Shown here in pieces: positions 17,035 through 25,958 of a DNA stretch of 35,806 bases. A program made the position numbers and the translations under genes. How positions within the stretch are numbered: the first letter of the stretch is position 1; every line of letters starts with the position of its first letter. Under the pieces are notes generated by a model. That model was not told the DNA's origin and made no database searches. It saw only the letters and a list, made by a program, of their open reading frames with translations. The DNA is taken from assembly GCF_003994235.2 (NCBI RefSeq), contig NZ_RYFG02000085.1:1-35806 (forward strand), read 5' to 3'. The DNA is from Candidatus Methylobacter oryzae. Its GTDB lineage: Bacteria; Pseudomonadota; Gammaproteobacteria; Methylococcales; Methylomonadaceae.

Positions 17035-17916
17035 ATGAGCCAAACCAACAACAACCTTAGCAATATCAGCGCAAATTTGGCTAAAAACAAACTTTTAACG
17101 GATTGTTACCGGCATATGCAATCCGATGACCTAGTGCTGCCGACTATTCCCGATGTATGTTTTAAAATCCGCCATGCAATTAATGCCGATAACTCAAGCG
17201 TCTCTTCAATAGCGCGAGTCGTTCAAGTCGATCCGTCAATCACAGCCAGACTGATACAAATATCGAACAGTTCTTTGTACGCGGGCCGAAAAAAAATTGA
17301 AAGCTGCCCCGAAGCATTGACTCGGCTGGGCTTGAAAGCGGCCCAGGACATTATCACCGCCTTTGCAATCAAATCGGTGTTTAACGCCAAGTCGCCTGTC
17401 ATCCGTCATAAGATGGAGGAATTATGGGACCATAGCGGCTATATAGCCGCCATCAGCGCTGTGCTTGCCCATAAAATTCCCGGCTTCGACCCGGACCGGG
17501 CCATGCTGGCCGGATTGGTTCATGATATTGGTATCGTGCCTATTTTGACTTATGCCGATAATCATCCGGATATTATTGATCATCCCAAATATCTTGTTGA
17601 AACCGTAAAAAAATTGCGCGCCGACATTGGCGTACAGATTATCCGGCAATGGGCCTTTCCCGATGATTTTGAAAATGTGGTCATCAATGCCGAAAACTGG
17701 TTCCGTAATGACAGTAATCCGTCGAGCTATTCGGATATTGTGATGATTTCGCAGTTGTATAGTTTTATCGGCAAAGTCGATATAAAAAAAATACCTAAAA
17801 TAGACGACCTGCCGGCTTATAAAAAGTTGGCAGGACATTTAGATGCGGATGACGCAATCAATATTCTGGATGCAGCCAAAGATGAGATTGAACATATCCA
17901 ACAAATGCTGGCTTAA
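17035..17916 (+). CDS. HDOD domain protein
   Basis: The 293-residue protein has an HDOD domain over about residues 28-235: LPTIPDVCFKIRHAINADN, then DPSITARLIQISNSSLYAG, LTRLGLKAAQDIITAFAIKS, and LAGLVHDIGIVPIL with H163-D164 preserved. HDOD domains are HD-like signalling modules; most lack a full metal site and act as protein-interaction or stress and cyclic-di-GMP linked regulators, and no output domain follows here. It ends six bases before the FliK-like gene start, so the pair is probably co-transcribed. Start is the ATG at 17035, without an obvious ribosome site. Confidence 0.9.
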   Translation: MSQTNNNLSNISANLAKNKLLTDCYRHMQSDDLVLPTIPDVCFKIRHAINADNSSVSSIARVVQVDPSITARLIQISNSSLYAGRKKIESCPEALTRLGLKAAQDIITAFAIKSVFNAKSPVIRHKMEELWDHSGYIAAISAVLAHKIPGFDPDRAMLAGLVHDIGIVPILTYADNHPDIIDHPKYLVETVKKLRADIGVQIIRQWAFPDDFENVVINAENWFRNDSNPSSYSDIVMISQLYSFIGKVDIKKIPKIDDLPAYKKLAGHLDADDAINILDAAKDEIEHIQQMLA

Positions 17917-17922
17917 CGTATT

Positions 17923-19866
17923 ATGGATATTAGCTCGCCAATAAATACCCAATCCCTGTTAGCAGCTAACAGGCTGTTGGAAAATACGCTAAACCTAAAA
18001 GTCGGCCAGCAGCTTGATGTCAAAGTGCTTAATGCCAATATACAAGCTACAAAAAACGCTATTACCTTATCCTTGGGCGAAAAAAACGTTACTGTACAAA
18101 GCAATCAGCCGGTTGCGCTAAACTCCGGACAGAATTTAAAAATCCAGGTCACTCAAGTCGCTCCGGTCGTTGAGTTTAAAGTTCTTAATCCCTTACCCGA
18201 ACTAAAAAACCAAGCCGTTGAATTACGCTTAAAACTCATTCCGACCGCCAGGGATGGAGGGAATGGTGCAAGCAGTCAGGAACTAATGCGGCCAACTGCC
18301 AGGAATGGCGGGAATATCGCAAACAATCAGGAACTGATGCGTTCGACGACTGCCAGAGATGCCGGAAACGCCGTAAACAGCAAGGAAGTGCAGCAACCAA
18401 GTATCAAGGATGGTGCAAGCGCTAAGGAGCTAATTAGAGCGATCACGGCCGATGGCGGAAAGGCGCAGATGCTATCACCCATCAAGGATGGCGTAAGTGC
18501 AAAAGACTTGTTTCGCCCGATAATCGGCGAAAATAATTCTTCGCCGGTAAAATTGCTGTTAGATGCCAAAATAGTCAACATTGCCGGCAATAAAATCCAG
18601 CTACAAGTTGACTCACCGGCAGCAAGCGGCAAACAAACCGCCTTAATTACTATCGACCGAACTCAACTGACTAACGCACCTTCGAATTTAAAGGCCGGGC
18701 AAAGCTTAAACCTGGAAATTGTAAGAAATGGAGCTACAACCGAATTTAAAATTATTCCGAATCCCAACAACATTTCTGAAGAAAAAATAGCCGAATTCAC
18801 AAAGCAATTTTTACCGCGACATGAAGCTTCACCTATTTTTTTAAATCAACTAGTAAAAGATCTGCCGCGATTATTAAAAAATGAAAGCGTTCCTCAAGCT
18901 TTAAAAGATATAGCCGTAAAAATAATTCAGAACCTGCCGCCAAAAGAGCAGTTGATTACTAGCCAAGGCCTTAAACAAGCCATTACCAACTCAGGATTAT
19001 TTCTTGAGGCCAAATTGGCGCCGCCGATGTCTCAAACCGAGCTAATTAAGGAATTGCCCGGCTTGGTAAAAAATGAAAGCGTCCCCCAATCATTACAGAG
19101 GATTGCTGCGGAAATATTACAGAATTTGACACAAAAACAACCATCGCCCGATCCTGGTATTGAACAACCGGCCGCCAATTCGCAACAGCCGCCTGAACCT
19201 GAACAAGCATCTTTAAAATCAAGCCAAGCAAATAACGCCGATAATATAAAAGATAGCCTCCCACAACCAAGCACATCAAGCGACAGCAAATTGGTTGCCG
19301 ATGATTTTAAAGGTAATTTACTTAAATTTATTCAAGCCTTAAAGCAAGAAATCACTCATCAAAGCGAGCAGCCGTCAAATCAGGTCGATCTTGACCTGCT
19401 AAAGAACCTGCAAAATAAGACAGAAAATACTGTCGCCAAATTAGTACTGGATCAATTGACATCCCTGCCTAAAGAAGACGCACCAAAGCAGTTATGGGTT
19501 ATCGATATTCCGTTTATTGACCGGCAACAAGCGGAATCCGTCAGGATTGAAGTTCAACAAGATAAAAGAAACAAACAACAAGCCGGCAACAGCGATTGGT
19601 CGGTTAACATCACCGTTACACCACCGGGGTTGGGCACGATTCATTGCATAGTTTCCTACCGGAACGATGTGATTAATACTTTTTTTAAAAGCCAGAACAC
19701 CAAAACGACCGAGCTAATCAAACACAACCTTGACTACCTGAAAAATCAACTCGAAGATTCGGGGTTAAAGACGGGACATATGGACGCCCATGATGGAGCT
19801 GAAAAAATAATGCCGACGCCACCTAATCAACTAGCCGGAAAAAAACTGTTTGATGATAAGGCTTAG
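17923..19866 (+). CDS. FliK-like flagellar hook-length control C-terminal domain protein
   Basis: The 647-residue protein carries a FliK C-terminal-type domain at about 520-630 (QLWVIDIPFIDRQQAESVRIEV ... WSVNITVTPPGLGTIHCIVSYRNDVINTFF). The long N-terminal part is polar and repetitive, as in hook-length rulers. Two related segments each contain the motif LPxLxKNESVPQxL (about 309-324 and 377-392). Residues 108-159 hold three in-frame 17-18-residue repeats beginning T-A-R-[DN]-[GA]-G-N, followed by two shorter degenerate copies (IKDGASAKEL, IKDGVSAKDL). The DNA of these repeats resembles the intergenic repeat near 376-551. No other flagellar genes are nearby, so a hook role is uncertain; it is paired with the HDOD gene six bases upstream. 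Confidence 0.82.
   Translation: MDISSPINTQSLLAANRLLENTLNLKVGQQLDVKVLNANIQATKNAITLSLGEKNVTVQSNQPVALNSGQNLKIQVTQVAPVVEFKVLNPLPELKNQAVELRLKLIPTARDGGNGASSQELMRPTARNGGNIANNQELMRSTTARDAGNAVNSKEVQQPSIKDGASAKELIRAITADGGKAQMLSPIKDGVSAKDLFRPIIGENNSSPVKLLLDAKIVNIAGNKIQLQVDSPAASGKQTALITIDRTQLTNAPSNLKAGQSLNLEIVRNGATTEFKIIPNPNNISEEKIAEFTKQFLPRHEASPIFLNQLVKDLPRLLKNESVPQALKDIAVKIIQNLPPKEQLITSQGLKQAITNSGLFLEAKLAPPMSQTELIKELPGLVKNESVPQSLQRIAAEILQNLTQKQPSPDPGIEQPAANSQQPPEPEQASLKSSQANNADNIKDSLPQPSTSSDSKLVADDFKGNLLKFIQALKQEITHQSEQPSNQVDLDLLKNLQNKTENTVAKLVLDQLTSLPKEDAPKQLWVIDIPFIDRQQAESVRIEVQQDKRNKQQAGNSDWSVNITVTPPGLGTIHCIVSYRNDVINTFFKSQNTKTTELIKHNLDYLKNQLEDSGLKTGHMDAHDGAEKIMPTPPNQLAGKKLFDDKA
18244..18399 (+). repeat. 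Three in-frame 51-54-bp repeats inside the FliK-like gene
   Basis: Units begin at 18244 (ACCGCCAGGGATGGAGGG), 18295 (ACTGCCAGGAATGGCGGG) and 18349 (ACTGCCAGAGATGCCGGA) and measure 51, 54 and 51 bp, so the frame is kept. The shared core ACTGCCAGGRATGGCGG is nearly identical to the core of the intergenic repeats at 377-393 and 479-495. Degenerate continuations extend to about 18515. Confidence 0.8.
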
Positions 19867-19915
19867 TTTGTAGGAGCCTAAAAATTGAGCTGTGAAGCGA
19901 TAGCCGGGCAAGCTG
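19867..19915. other. Short convergent intergenic region, REP-like
   Basis: The 49 bases between the convergent FliK-like and DUF4124 genes contain TGTAGGAGCC and GAAGCGATAGCCGGGCAAGCTG, wording that resembles REP-type extragenic palindromes of gammaproteobacteria. No clear stem with a U-tract is seen. It may act as a shared 3' end. Confidence 0.3.
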
Positions 19916-20920
19916 TTATTTAGCAACCGCCGATTCAATAAACGGTCTGAATGCCGACCTTATATCGCGCACTTTCTGACTCGCGCAAAGCTCAATACCT
20001 AACGATGATTCTCGACAGTGAATGTCAAGGAACAACTGTTGTTTTTTATTCTCATCCTCAAGTTTTGATATCGACAAAGCCAGGTCATCGTCAGTTGCAG
20101 GTGCCCGCCCCATAATCAATTTATCGGTATCGGTATCAATCGGTGTTGTGGCATTAGCTTTGACGAAATCGTGCGCGCTAGCCCAAGCTTTGGCACAAAG
20201 CATGTCGGTTTCGCAAATATACAGGCCAATTTTATCGTTAATATTAGTTTGCGCTGATTTATCAACTGCTTTTGATGGATCTGTATTTTCTTGGGTTAAG
20301 AATTTGAATCGCTCGATGTTTGCTTCAAACTCGGCTTTGGTTCGATTCTTTTTTTCGATTTGCTTATTTATTTCCGCATAAGCAACTTGTATTTGCGCTT
20401 CAGTTTGCTTGATTTCATCTAGTAAAGCTTGAGGGACTGTTTTGCCATTACGCTCGAGCTCTGCGGCTTTCTTTTGCTGCGCTTCCAATTGATTTTCAAC
20501 ACGCTTTAAATTGCTCTGAGCCACGTTTCGCTGGGCGTCTAAGGATTGCATGGTTGCGTATAGGCTTGCTTCCATATCCTTTAGGTTACGAAAAGTACTT
20601 AGCAGCACCTTATCGTTAGCGGCTTGTTGGGCAATGATTTTTTCTTGGGCTTTTTTTAGGGCATTTAACCGATTAGCGATGGCCTGTTGTTCTTTAGTTT
20701 TTTCTTCTTCGGTCACTTCAATAACACGACCTTTCTCATTTAACGATTCTCTGCGATATTGAGAATGTTCTGGCGGCACCTGGTCTGAAAAGATTGTTTC
20801 TCCCTGTTCATTCACCCATCGATACATCTTTTTTGCCTGTACAGCCTGATTGGCGCATAGAAAAAGAAACAAGACTAAAAAGATACTGGTTGAGAAGGTA
20901 CGAGTTTGCATGACTGACAT
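19916..20920 (-). CDS. DUF4124 domain, exported coiled-coil protein
   Basis: The 334-residue protein has a signal peptide (TSIFLVLFLFLCANQAVQA, ending near residue 29) followed directly by a DUF4124 module, KKMYRWVNEQGETIFSDQVPPEHS, which is a small beta domain found at the N-terminus of many exported proteobacterial proteins. Residues about 70-215 are a long coiled coil rich in Gln, Ala, Lys and Glu. The C-terminal part has three spaced cysteines (LYICETDMLC, DIHCRESS, ELCASQK) that may pair in the periplasm. Function is unknown. An alternative start is the Met at residue 4. It converges on the FliK-like gene and is followed upstream by the IS remnant. Confidence 0.85.
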   Translation of the reverse strand: MSVMQTRTFSTSIFLVLFLFLCANQAVQAKKMYRWVNEQGETIFSDQVPPEHSQYRRESLNEKGRVIEVTEEEKTKEQQAIANRLNALKKAQEKIIAQQAANDKVLLSTFRNLKDMEASLYATMQSLDAQRNVAQSNLKRVENQLEAQQKKAAELERNGKTVPQALLDEIKQTEAQIQVAYAEINKQIEKKNRTKAEFEANIERFKFLTQENTDPSKAVDKSAQTNINDKIGLYICETDMLCAKAWASAHDFVKANATTPIDTDTDKLIMGRAPATDDDLALSISKLEDENKKQQLFLDIHCRESSLGIELCASQKVRDIRSAFRPFIESAVAK

Positions 20921-20991
20921 GTGATTTTCAAGAAAGCTAAATTATATTGTAAAGATAGCAGATATGAAATTTTATTGCCTTGCTCTATTGA

Positions 20992-21222
20992 GACTTTCGC
21001 CCCCTAGCCGAATAGATTATGTTAGCCCCCGTGATCACGAAACAACGTTACGTCGAATACTTGATCTGTACGCCGATCAACTAACACCTGCATCAACTTA
21101 TCCGAACATTTGATCATATCGTCCCCATCTATCAAGTCCAGGGCGATTTTGTTTTCAGACTGTTTGCAAGCTGGACTGCGTAACCCTAGAACCAAAGCTT
21201 ATTCGGGAGGATAGCGAAAGTC
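20992..21222 (+). mobile_element. Internally deleted IS (MITE-like) related to the IS at 33930-34977
   Basis: This 231-bp segment starts GACTTTCG (20992-20999) and ends CGAAAGTC (21215-21222). Its first 125 bases match the transposase-start end of the IS at 33930-34977 (shared words CTAGCCGAATAG, TGATCACGAAACAACGTTACGTCGAATACTTGATCTG across 21033-21070). Its last 90 match the transposase-stop end (ATCAAGTCC, GATTTTGTTTTC, GCTTATTCGGGAGGATAGCGAAAGTC). About 820 bp of the interior is missing, with the junction near 21118-21130. It is in opposite orientation to the long copy and has diverged by roughly 15 percent by eye. No clear target duplication is seen. The rest of 20921-21457 shows nothing recognisable. 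Confidence 0.88.
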
Positions 21223-21432
21223 TTACTATTATGGTTTAGTAATTCTTTGCCTAAAATACACGAAAGGCCGCAAGAAATTAAAAACGATTACCCCTTGAAG
21301 AGAGTGAATCACCAACTACCTTTCAAGGTTATAAAATAATATAGTTGTAGAGTATAGGTGCGATCATTCAGAATAAATCGCTATCTTAGCTATATCTATC
21401 ACAGATAACTCAAGATACTTGCGGAAATCAAG

Positions 21433-21452
21433 ATGAAGTAAAAATACTTCGT
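21433..21452 (-). terminator. Weak hairpin 3' of tRNA-Ser
   Basis: Read on the minus strand six bases after the tRNA CCA end, ACGAAGTA and TACTTCAT can pair (one G-U) around TTTT. No U-run follows, so it is a small processing or termination structure at best. Confidence 0.35.
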
Positions 21453-21457
21453 GTAGA

Positions 21458-21548
21458 TGGCGGAGAGTGAGGGATTCGAACCCTCGATGCGCTTTTGGCA
21501 CATACTCCCTTAGCAGGGGAGCGCCTTCGGCCTCTCGGCCAACTCTCC
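21458..21548 (-). tRNA. tRNA-Ser (GCT)
   Basis: The minus strand reads GGAGAGTTGGCCGAGAGGCC ... and ends CTCTCCGCCA. The 7-bp acceptor stem GGAGAGT/ACTCTCC, an anticodon arm CTCCC-CTGCTAA-GGGAG giving anticodon GCT, a long variable arm, GGTTCGAATCC in the T arm and an encoded CCA are all visible, giving a 91-base class II tRNA. It decodes AGC and AGU. Position downstream of csrA matches the gammaproteobacterial alaS-lysC-csrA-tRNA-Ser order. Confidence 0.97.
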
Positions 21549-21761
21549 AATTATACATAATGCATCCCTAATCACCACAATTGTAGCTTAGAGATTTTCA
21601 TCATAGCAACTTTATTTAAAAAGCTATTATACCACAGTTTTTCTATCTAGCGATACTAAATTGCAAAATAAAAGCAGTTTCTATAATACTTTCACACTTA
21701 GCTCATATTTTCATAACCACCGAGGCTAATTATGACAGTCGCGAAAAACCCTACTCCGAGT

Positions 21762-21962
21762 TTACTCTTCGGAACCAGTCAATCCTGCAGGGCCATTCTG
21801 TTCTTTCTTGATCCTTTCGTAGATCTCTTCCCTGTGGACAGAAACTTCTTTTGGTGCGTTAACACCTATGCGAACCTGATTTCCTTTGACTCCAAGAACG
21901 GTGACTGTAACTTCATCACCGATCATCAAAGTCTCTCCTACTCGACGAGTCAAGATAAGCAT
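21762..21962 (-). CDS. csrA: Carbon storage regulator CsrA/RsmA
   Basis: The 66-residue RNA-binding protein starts [34 protein letters not shown] and is nearly canonical, with the RNA-contact residues L4, R6, R7 and the R44 region ([10 protein letters not shown]). It represses or stabilises mRNAs carrying GGA motifs. The start follows AGGGAG with five bases spacing. The stop is TAA after GSEE. The upstream leader has an extended -10 promoter, a GGA motif and a hairpin, so self-regulation through the GGA-containing ribosome site is plausible. It sits between lysC and tRNA-Ser. Confidence 0.97.
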   Translation of the reverse strand: MLILTRRVGETLMIGDEVTVTVLGVKGNQVRIGVNAPKEVSVHREEIYERIKKEQNGPAGLTGSEE

Positions 21963-21982
21963 GGCTACTCCCTATATATGTT

Positions 21983-22005
21983 AAAAACGAACTGTTCTTA
22001 AACAG
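21983..22005 (-). terminator. Small hairpin with U-tract in the lysC-csrA gap
   Basis: On the minus strand CTGTT-TAAG-AACAG is followed by TTCGTTTTT. The stem is only 5 bp, so termination would be partial. Because it lies after the likely csrA promoter, it would act in the csrA leader as well as on read-through from lysC. Confidence 0.4.
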
Positions 22006-22024
22006 CATCCAACCAAGATAAACA

Positions 22025-22033
22025 ATTATAGCA
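22025..22033 (-). promoter_or_regulatory. Extended -10 promoter of csrA
   Basis: The minus strand reads TGCTATAAT, a perfect extended -10 (TGnTATAAT), 62 bases before the csrA start codon. The -35 region is a poor match, as is usual with extended -10 promoters. Transcription would start near 22018 and give a leader of about 55 bases. Confidence 0.6.
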
Positions 22034-22054
22034 GTTTTTTCTGATAAATAAAGC

Positions 22055-23281
22055 CTAAGATTCTATTTCTTGATCTAATTTAAACGCAGCATGTAATGCC
22101 CTGACAGCAAGTTCCAGATATTTCTCATCGACTACAACCGATATTTTAATCTCAGATGTTGAAATCATTCTAATATTAATATTTTCATCGGCTAGCGCCT
22201 TAAACATAGTACTGGCAATACCCGCATGGGAACGCATACCAACGCCTACAATCGACACCTTTACGATACTGTCGTCACCGGTAACGTTTCTGGCACCCAA
22301 ATCGGCGCACGTTTTATCCAGCAAGGTTTTTGCCCGCTGATAGTCATTGCGATGCACTGTAAAGGTGAAATCAGTGGTTGCATCGTCGGCAATATTTTGG
22401 ATGATCATATCGATTTCGATATTGGCATCGGCAATCGGCCCCAATATTTTAAACGCAACGCCGGGCAAATCAGGCACGCCGGTGATCGTCAACTTAGCTT
22501 CATCCCGATTAAATGCGATTCCTGAAATTAAAGCACTTTCCACTTGTGATTCCTCATAGGTAATGAGCGTGCCCTTACCTTCTGTAAATGATGATAATAC
22601 GCGTAACGCAACGTTATATTTTCCGGCAAATTCTACCGACCTGATCTGCAATACTTTTGAACCCAAACTGGCCATTTCCAGCATTTCCTCAAAAGTGATT
22701 TTATCCAATCTTCGGGCTTTCGGCTCTACTCTGGGATCGGTCGTGTAAACGCCGTCGACATCGGTATAAATATGACATTCGTCAGCTTTTAAGGCTGCCG
22801 CCAAGGCCACCGCAGTAGTATCCGAGCCGCCGCGTCCTAATGTAGTGATATTATCGTTCTCATCAACGCCCTGAAAACCGGCAACTACAACCACCTTGCC
22901 TTCGTTAAGGTGATTCCGAATACGTGCATCATCTATCTTGCGTATCCGCGCCTTGGTATGACTGCTATCGGTCAGGATCTTTACCTGACTACCGGTGTAA
23001 GAACATGAGTCGCAACCCAGCTCGTGCAAAGCCATGCTTAGCAACGAAACAGTGACTTGCTCGCCGGTTGACAACAATACATCCATTTCCCGTTCGTTAG
23101 GGTTCTGCTGCATGTCTTTTGCCAGCGCAACCAAGCGATTGGTTTCGCCGCTCATTGCGGAAACCACGACGACGATTTGATCGCCCAAATCGTGGGTTCG
23201 TTTAACCTTTTCGGCGACCGCTTTGATGCGCTCGACATTACCTACCGAGGTACCGCCAAATTTATATACGTATAATGCCAT
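22055..23281 (-). CDS. lysC: Aspartate kinase
   Basis: The 408-residue enzyme phosphorylates L-aspartate to start the lysine, threonine, methionine and diaminopimelate pathway. The N-terminal kinase domain begins with KFGGTSVG (7-14) and includes VVVVSAMSGETNRLV and TLGRGGSDTTAVALAAAL. Two ACT domains follow from about residue 265 (LTITGVPDLPGVAFKILGPIADANIEIDMI and VSIVGVGMRSHAGIASTMFKALADENINIRMISTSEIKISVVV), the usual site of feedback inhibition by lysine and threonine. It is a monofunctional enzyme of the Pseudomonas / Bacillus length class. It lies 14 bases downstream of alaS, indicating co-transcription. Confidence 0.97.
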   Translation of the reverse strand: MALYVYKFGGTSVGNVERIKAVAEKVKRTHDLGDQIVVVVSAMSGETNRLVALAKDMQQNPNEREMDVLLSTGEQVTVSLLSMALHELGCDSCSYTGSQVKILTDSSHTKARIRKIDDARIRNHLNEGKVVVVAGFQGVDENDNITTLGRGGSDTTAVALAAALKADECHIYTDVDGVYTTDPRVEPKARRLDKITFEEMLEMASLGSKVLQIRSVEFAGKYNVALRVLSSFTEGKGTLITYEESQVESALISGIAFNRDEAKLTITGVPDLPGVAFKILGPIADANIEIDMIIQNIADDATTDFTFTVHRNDYQRAKTLLDKTCADLGARNVTGDDSIVKVSIVGVGMRSHAGIASTMFKALADENINIRMISTSEIKISVVVDEKYLELAVRALHAAFKLDQEIES

Positions 23282-23295
23282 TTAATAAAACCTTC

Positions 23296-25908
23296 TTACG
23301 CGCCAAGTTGCGTTTTCACCCAGGCGGGAACCTGAGCCAATGCGCCGGCCAAAGCGGACGGATCGTTACCCCCGGCTTGCGCCATATCGGGCCTGCCGCC
23401 GCCTTTTCCACCGACTTGAGTAGCGACAAAATTAACTAAATCGCCGGCTTTTATCCGCCCCATTTGATCTTTGGTTACACCGGCAATCAAACTGACCTTC
23501 TCGCCATCGACAACCGCTAAAACAATCGCGGCGCTGCCTAATTTATTTTTCAACTGATCAATCATGTCCTTCAGGGATTTCGGATCGACACCATCCAACT
23601 TGACTGCCAATACTTTAATACCATCGACATCAATAGCCTGAGCAGCCAGCTCGCTACCCGCGGAACTAGCAAGTTTTGCATTCAGGCGTTCAAGTTGTTT
23701 TTCCAACTGCCTATTTTTCTCTATTAGTTGCTCGACTTTCTCAGACGCCTTTTCAGGTGCGCTCTTGACCAACCCGGCAATAGCAGAGAGCGCCTGATCG
23801 CGACCGAGTATCCAATCAAAACAGCCGCTACCGGTTACCGCCTCAATCCGTCTTACGCCCGCCGCGACACCGGTTTCGTTAATAATTTTAAAACAACCTA
23901 TGTCTCCTGCCCGCTCAACATGCGTGCCGCCGCAAAGTTCGGTTGAAAACTCGCCAATTTTCAAAACCCTGACTTCATCACCGTATTTCTCGCCGAATAA
24001 TGCCATTGCACCGGCTTTAACAGCGTCATCTTTTGCCATGATCTGCGCACTGACAACATTATTTGCCCTGATCTGTTCATTTACAACCCGCTCAACAGCA
24101 CTGATTTCAGCAGCCGTGACCGGCTCGAAATGAGAAAAGTCGAAGCGCAACCGTTCAGGATTAACCAGAGAGCCTTTCTGCGCAACATGATCGCCCAAAA
24201 GCTGCCTTAACGCGGCATGCAGCAAGTGTGTCGCCGAATGGTTAAGCTCGGTTGCCTTTCTGTCTGCCGCACTAACACGGGCATCGCACAACTGGCCATT
24301 AGTCAGCGTTCCGGCAAGCAATTTGCCTTTATGCAAAAACAGGTTTCCGCCCTGCTTTTGAGTATCGGAAACCTCAAATACCGCGCCATTGGCTTCGATT
24401 TTGCCGCAATCACCGACCTGGCCGCCTGACTCGGCATAGAACGGTGTTTTATCCAGAATAACAACGCCTTCATCGCCGCTTTCCAAGCTGTCTACCGGCT
24501 GGCCTTTTTTGTAGAGACCGATGATATGAACTTGATCGTCAAGCAGGCTGTAGCCGGTAAATTCGGTCTGTGCATCGAGCTTGATGTCCTGGTCGTAATC
24601 GGCGCCGAAACTGCTCGCAGACCTTGCCCTTTCCCGTTGCGCCGACATCGCCGTTTCAAATCCGGCATGATCGACAGTCAGGTTATGTTCGCGGGCAAAA
24701 TCAGCGGTTAAGTCGACAGGAAAACCGTAGGTATCGTAAAGCTGGAATACGGTATCGCCGGGAATCACCGAACCGTCCATTCTCGCAACGCAGGCTTCCA
24801 GGATCTTCATGCCTTGTTCCAAGGTTTCGGCAAAACGTTCCTCTTCTTTTTTCAGTACCCGCTCAACTTGCTCTTGCGCGGCTTTAAGCTCAGGATAGGC
24901 TTCGCCCATTTCCTCGGCCAGCGGCGCGACCAATTTATAAAAGAACACATCGCGAATGCCCAAACGATAACCGTGACGGATTGCACGGCGAATGATACGG
25001 CGCAGCACATAACCGCGCCCTTCGTTGGACGGCATCACGCCGTCCGCAATCAGGAATGCGCAAGAACGGATATGGTCGGCAATCACGCGCAACGAACTCT
25101 TCGTCAAATCGTCAGTACCTGCCAGTGTTGCGGCAGCTTTCAACAATTTTTGGAATAAGTCGATTTCGTAATTGCTGTGTACGCCCTGCATGACCGCCGC
25201 GATACGCTCCAGACCCATTCCGGTATCAACCGAGGGTTTCGGCAACGGCGTTAATGTACCGTCGGCAGAACGGTCGTATTGCATAAACACCAAATTCCAG
25301 ATTTCGATATATCTGTCGCCATCTTCATCGGGCGATCCAGGAGGTCCGCCGGCAATGTTTGCGCCATGATCGTAGAATATTTCGGTACAAGGCCCGCAAG
25401 GCCCCACATCCCCCATCGACCAGAAATTATCTTTGGCGCCGATTCTTGAAAATCGTTCAGCAGAAACCCCGACATCGTCCAACCAGATTTTTTCGGCTTC
25501 GGAATCTTCATCAAAAACAGTGATCCATAATTTCTCCGCCGGAATTTCCAACTCCTTGGTTAAAAAGTCCCAAGCAAAATGTATCGCTTCTTTTTTAAAA
25601 TAATCGCCGAAACTGAAGTTACCCAGCATTTCAAAAAAAGTATGATGCCTAGCGGTATAACCGACGTTTTCCAAGTCATTATGCTTGCCGCCCGCCCGCA
25701 CGCAACGCTGGCTGGTCACAGCCTTGTTATAGTCGCGGTGATCTCTGCCTAAAAACACGTCCTTGAACTGCACCATGCCGGCATTGGTAAACAGCAAGGT
25801 TGGATCATTACCAGGAACCAGAGAACTTGAAGGCTGCACGGAGTGTCCACGCTCGCGAAAAAATTCCAGAAAGGCGGTGCGCAATTGCGCGCTAGTCATC
25901 TTTTTCAT
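23296..25908 (-). CDS. alaS: Alanyl-tRNA synthetase
   Basis: The 870-residue class II synthetase charges tRNA-Ala. The catalytic domain starts [19 protein letters not shown] and includes [15 protein letters not shown] and [17 protein letters not shown]. The editing domain has the zinc motif HSATHLLH with the distant CGGTHV, which clears misactivated serine and glycine. The C-terminal C-Ala domain ends [16 protein letters not shown]. Full length is as expected (E. coli about 876). The start [10 protein letters not shown] is chosen by alignment with the family. It is 50 bases downstream of recX and 14 bases upstream of lysC. Confidence 0.97.
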   Translation of the reverse strand: MKKMTSAQLRTAFLEFFRERGHSVQPSSSLVPGNDPTLLFTNAGMVQFKDVFLGRDHRDYNKAVTSQRCVRAGGKHNDLENVGYTARHHTFFEMLGNFSFGDYFKKEAIHFAWDFLTKELEIPAEKLWITVFDEDSEAEKIWLDDVGVSAERFSRIGAKDNFWSMGDVGPCGPCTEIFYDHGANIAGGPPGSPDEDGDRYIEIWNLVFMQYDRSADGTLTPLPKPSVDTGMGLERIAAVMQGVHSNYEIDLFQKLLKAAATLAGTDDLTKSSLRVIADHIRSCAFLIADGVMPSNEGRGYVLRRIIRRAIRHGYRLGIRDVFFYKLVAPLAEEMGEAYPELKAAQEQVERVLKKEEERFAETLEQGMKILEACVARMDGSVIPGDTVFQLYDTYGFPVDLTADFAREHNLTVDHAGFETAMSAQRERARSASSFGADYDQDIKLDAQTEFTGYSLLDDQVHIIGLYKKGQPVDSLESGDEGVVILDKTPFYAESGGQVGDCGKIEANGAVFEVSDTQKQGGNLFLHKGKLLAGTLTNGQLCDARVSAADRKATELNHSATHLLHAALRQLLGDHVAQKGSLVNPERLRFDFSHFEPVTAAEISAVERVVNEQIRANNVVSAQIMAKDDAVKAGAMALFGEKYGDEVRVLKIGEFSTELCGGTHVERAGDIGCFKIINETGVAAGVRRIEAVTGSGCFDWILGRDQALSAIAGLVKSAPEKASEKVEQLIEKNRQLEKQLERLNAKLASSAGSELAAQAIDVDGIKVLAVKLDGVDPKSLKDMIDQLKNKLGSAAIVLAVVDGEKVSLIAGVTKDQMGRIKAGDLVNFVATQVGGKGGGRPDMAQAGGNDPSALAGALAQVPAWVKTQLGA

Positions 25909-25958
25909 AATAAATAAATGCTTTTAAAAAATCGGGGCGTACCAAATCTACCCATAAC

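Noticed and set aside
21732-22001. Plus-strand 89-residue frame over csrA
   Set aside because: It is the complement of csrA, which is near-identical to the CsrA family in the minus strand.
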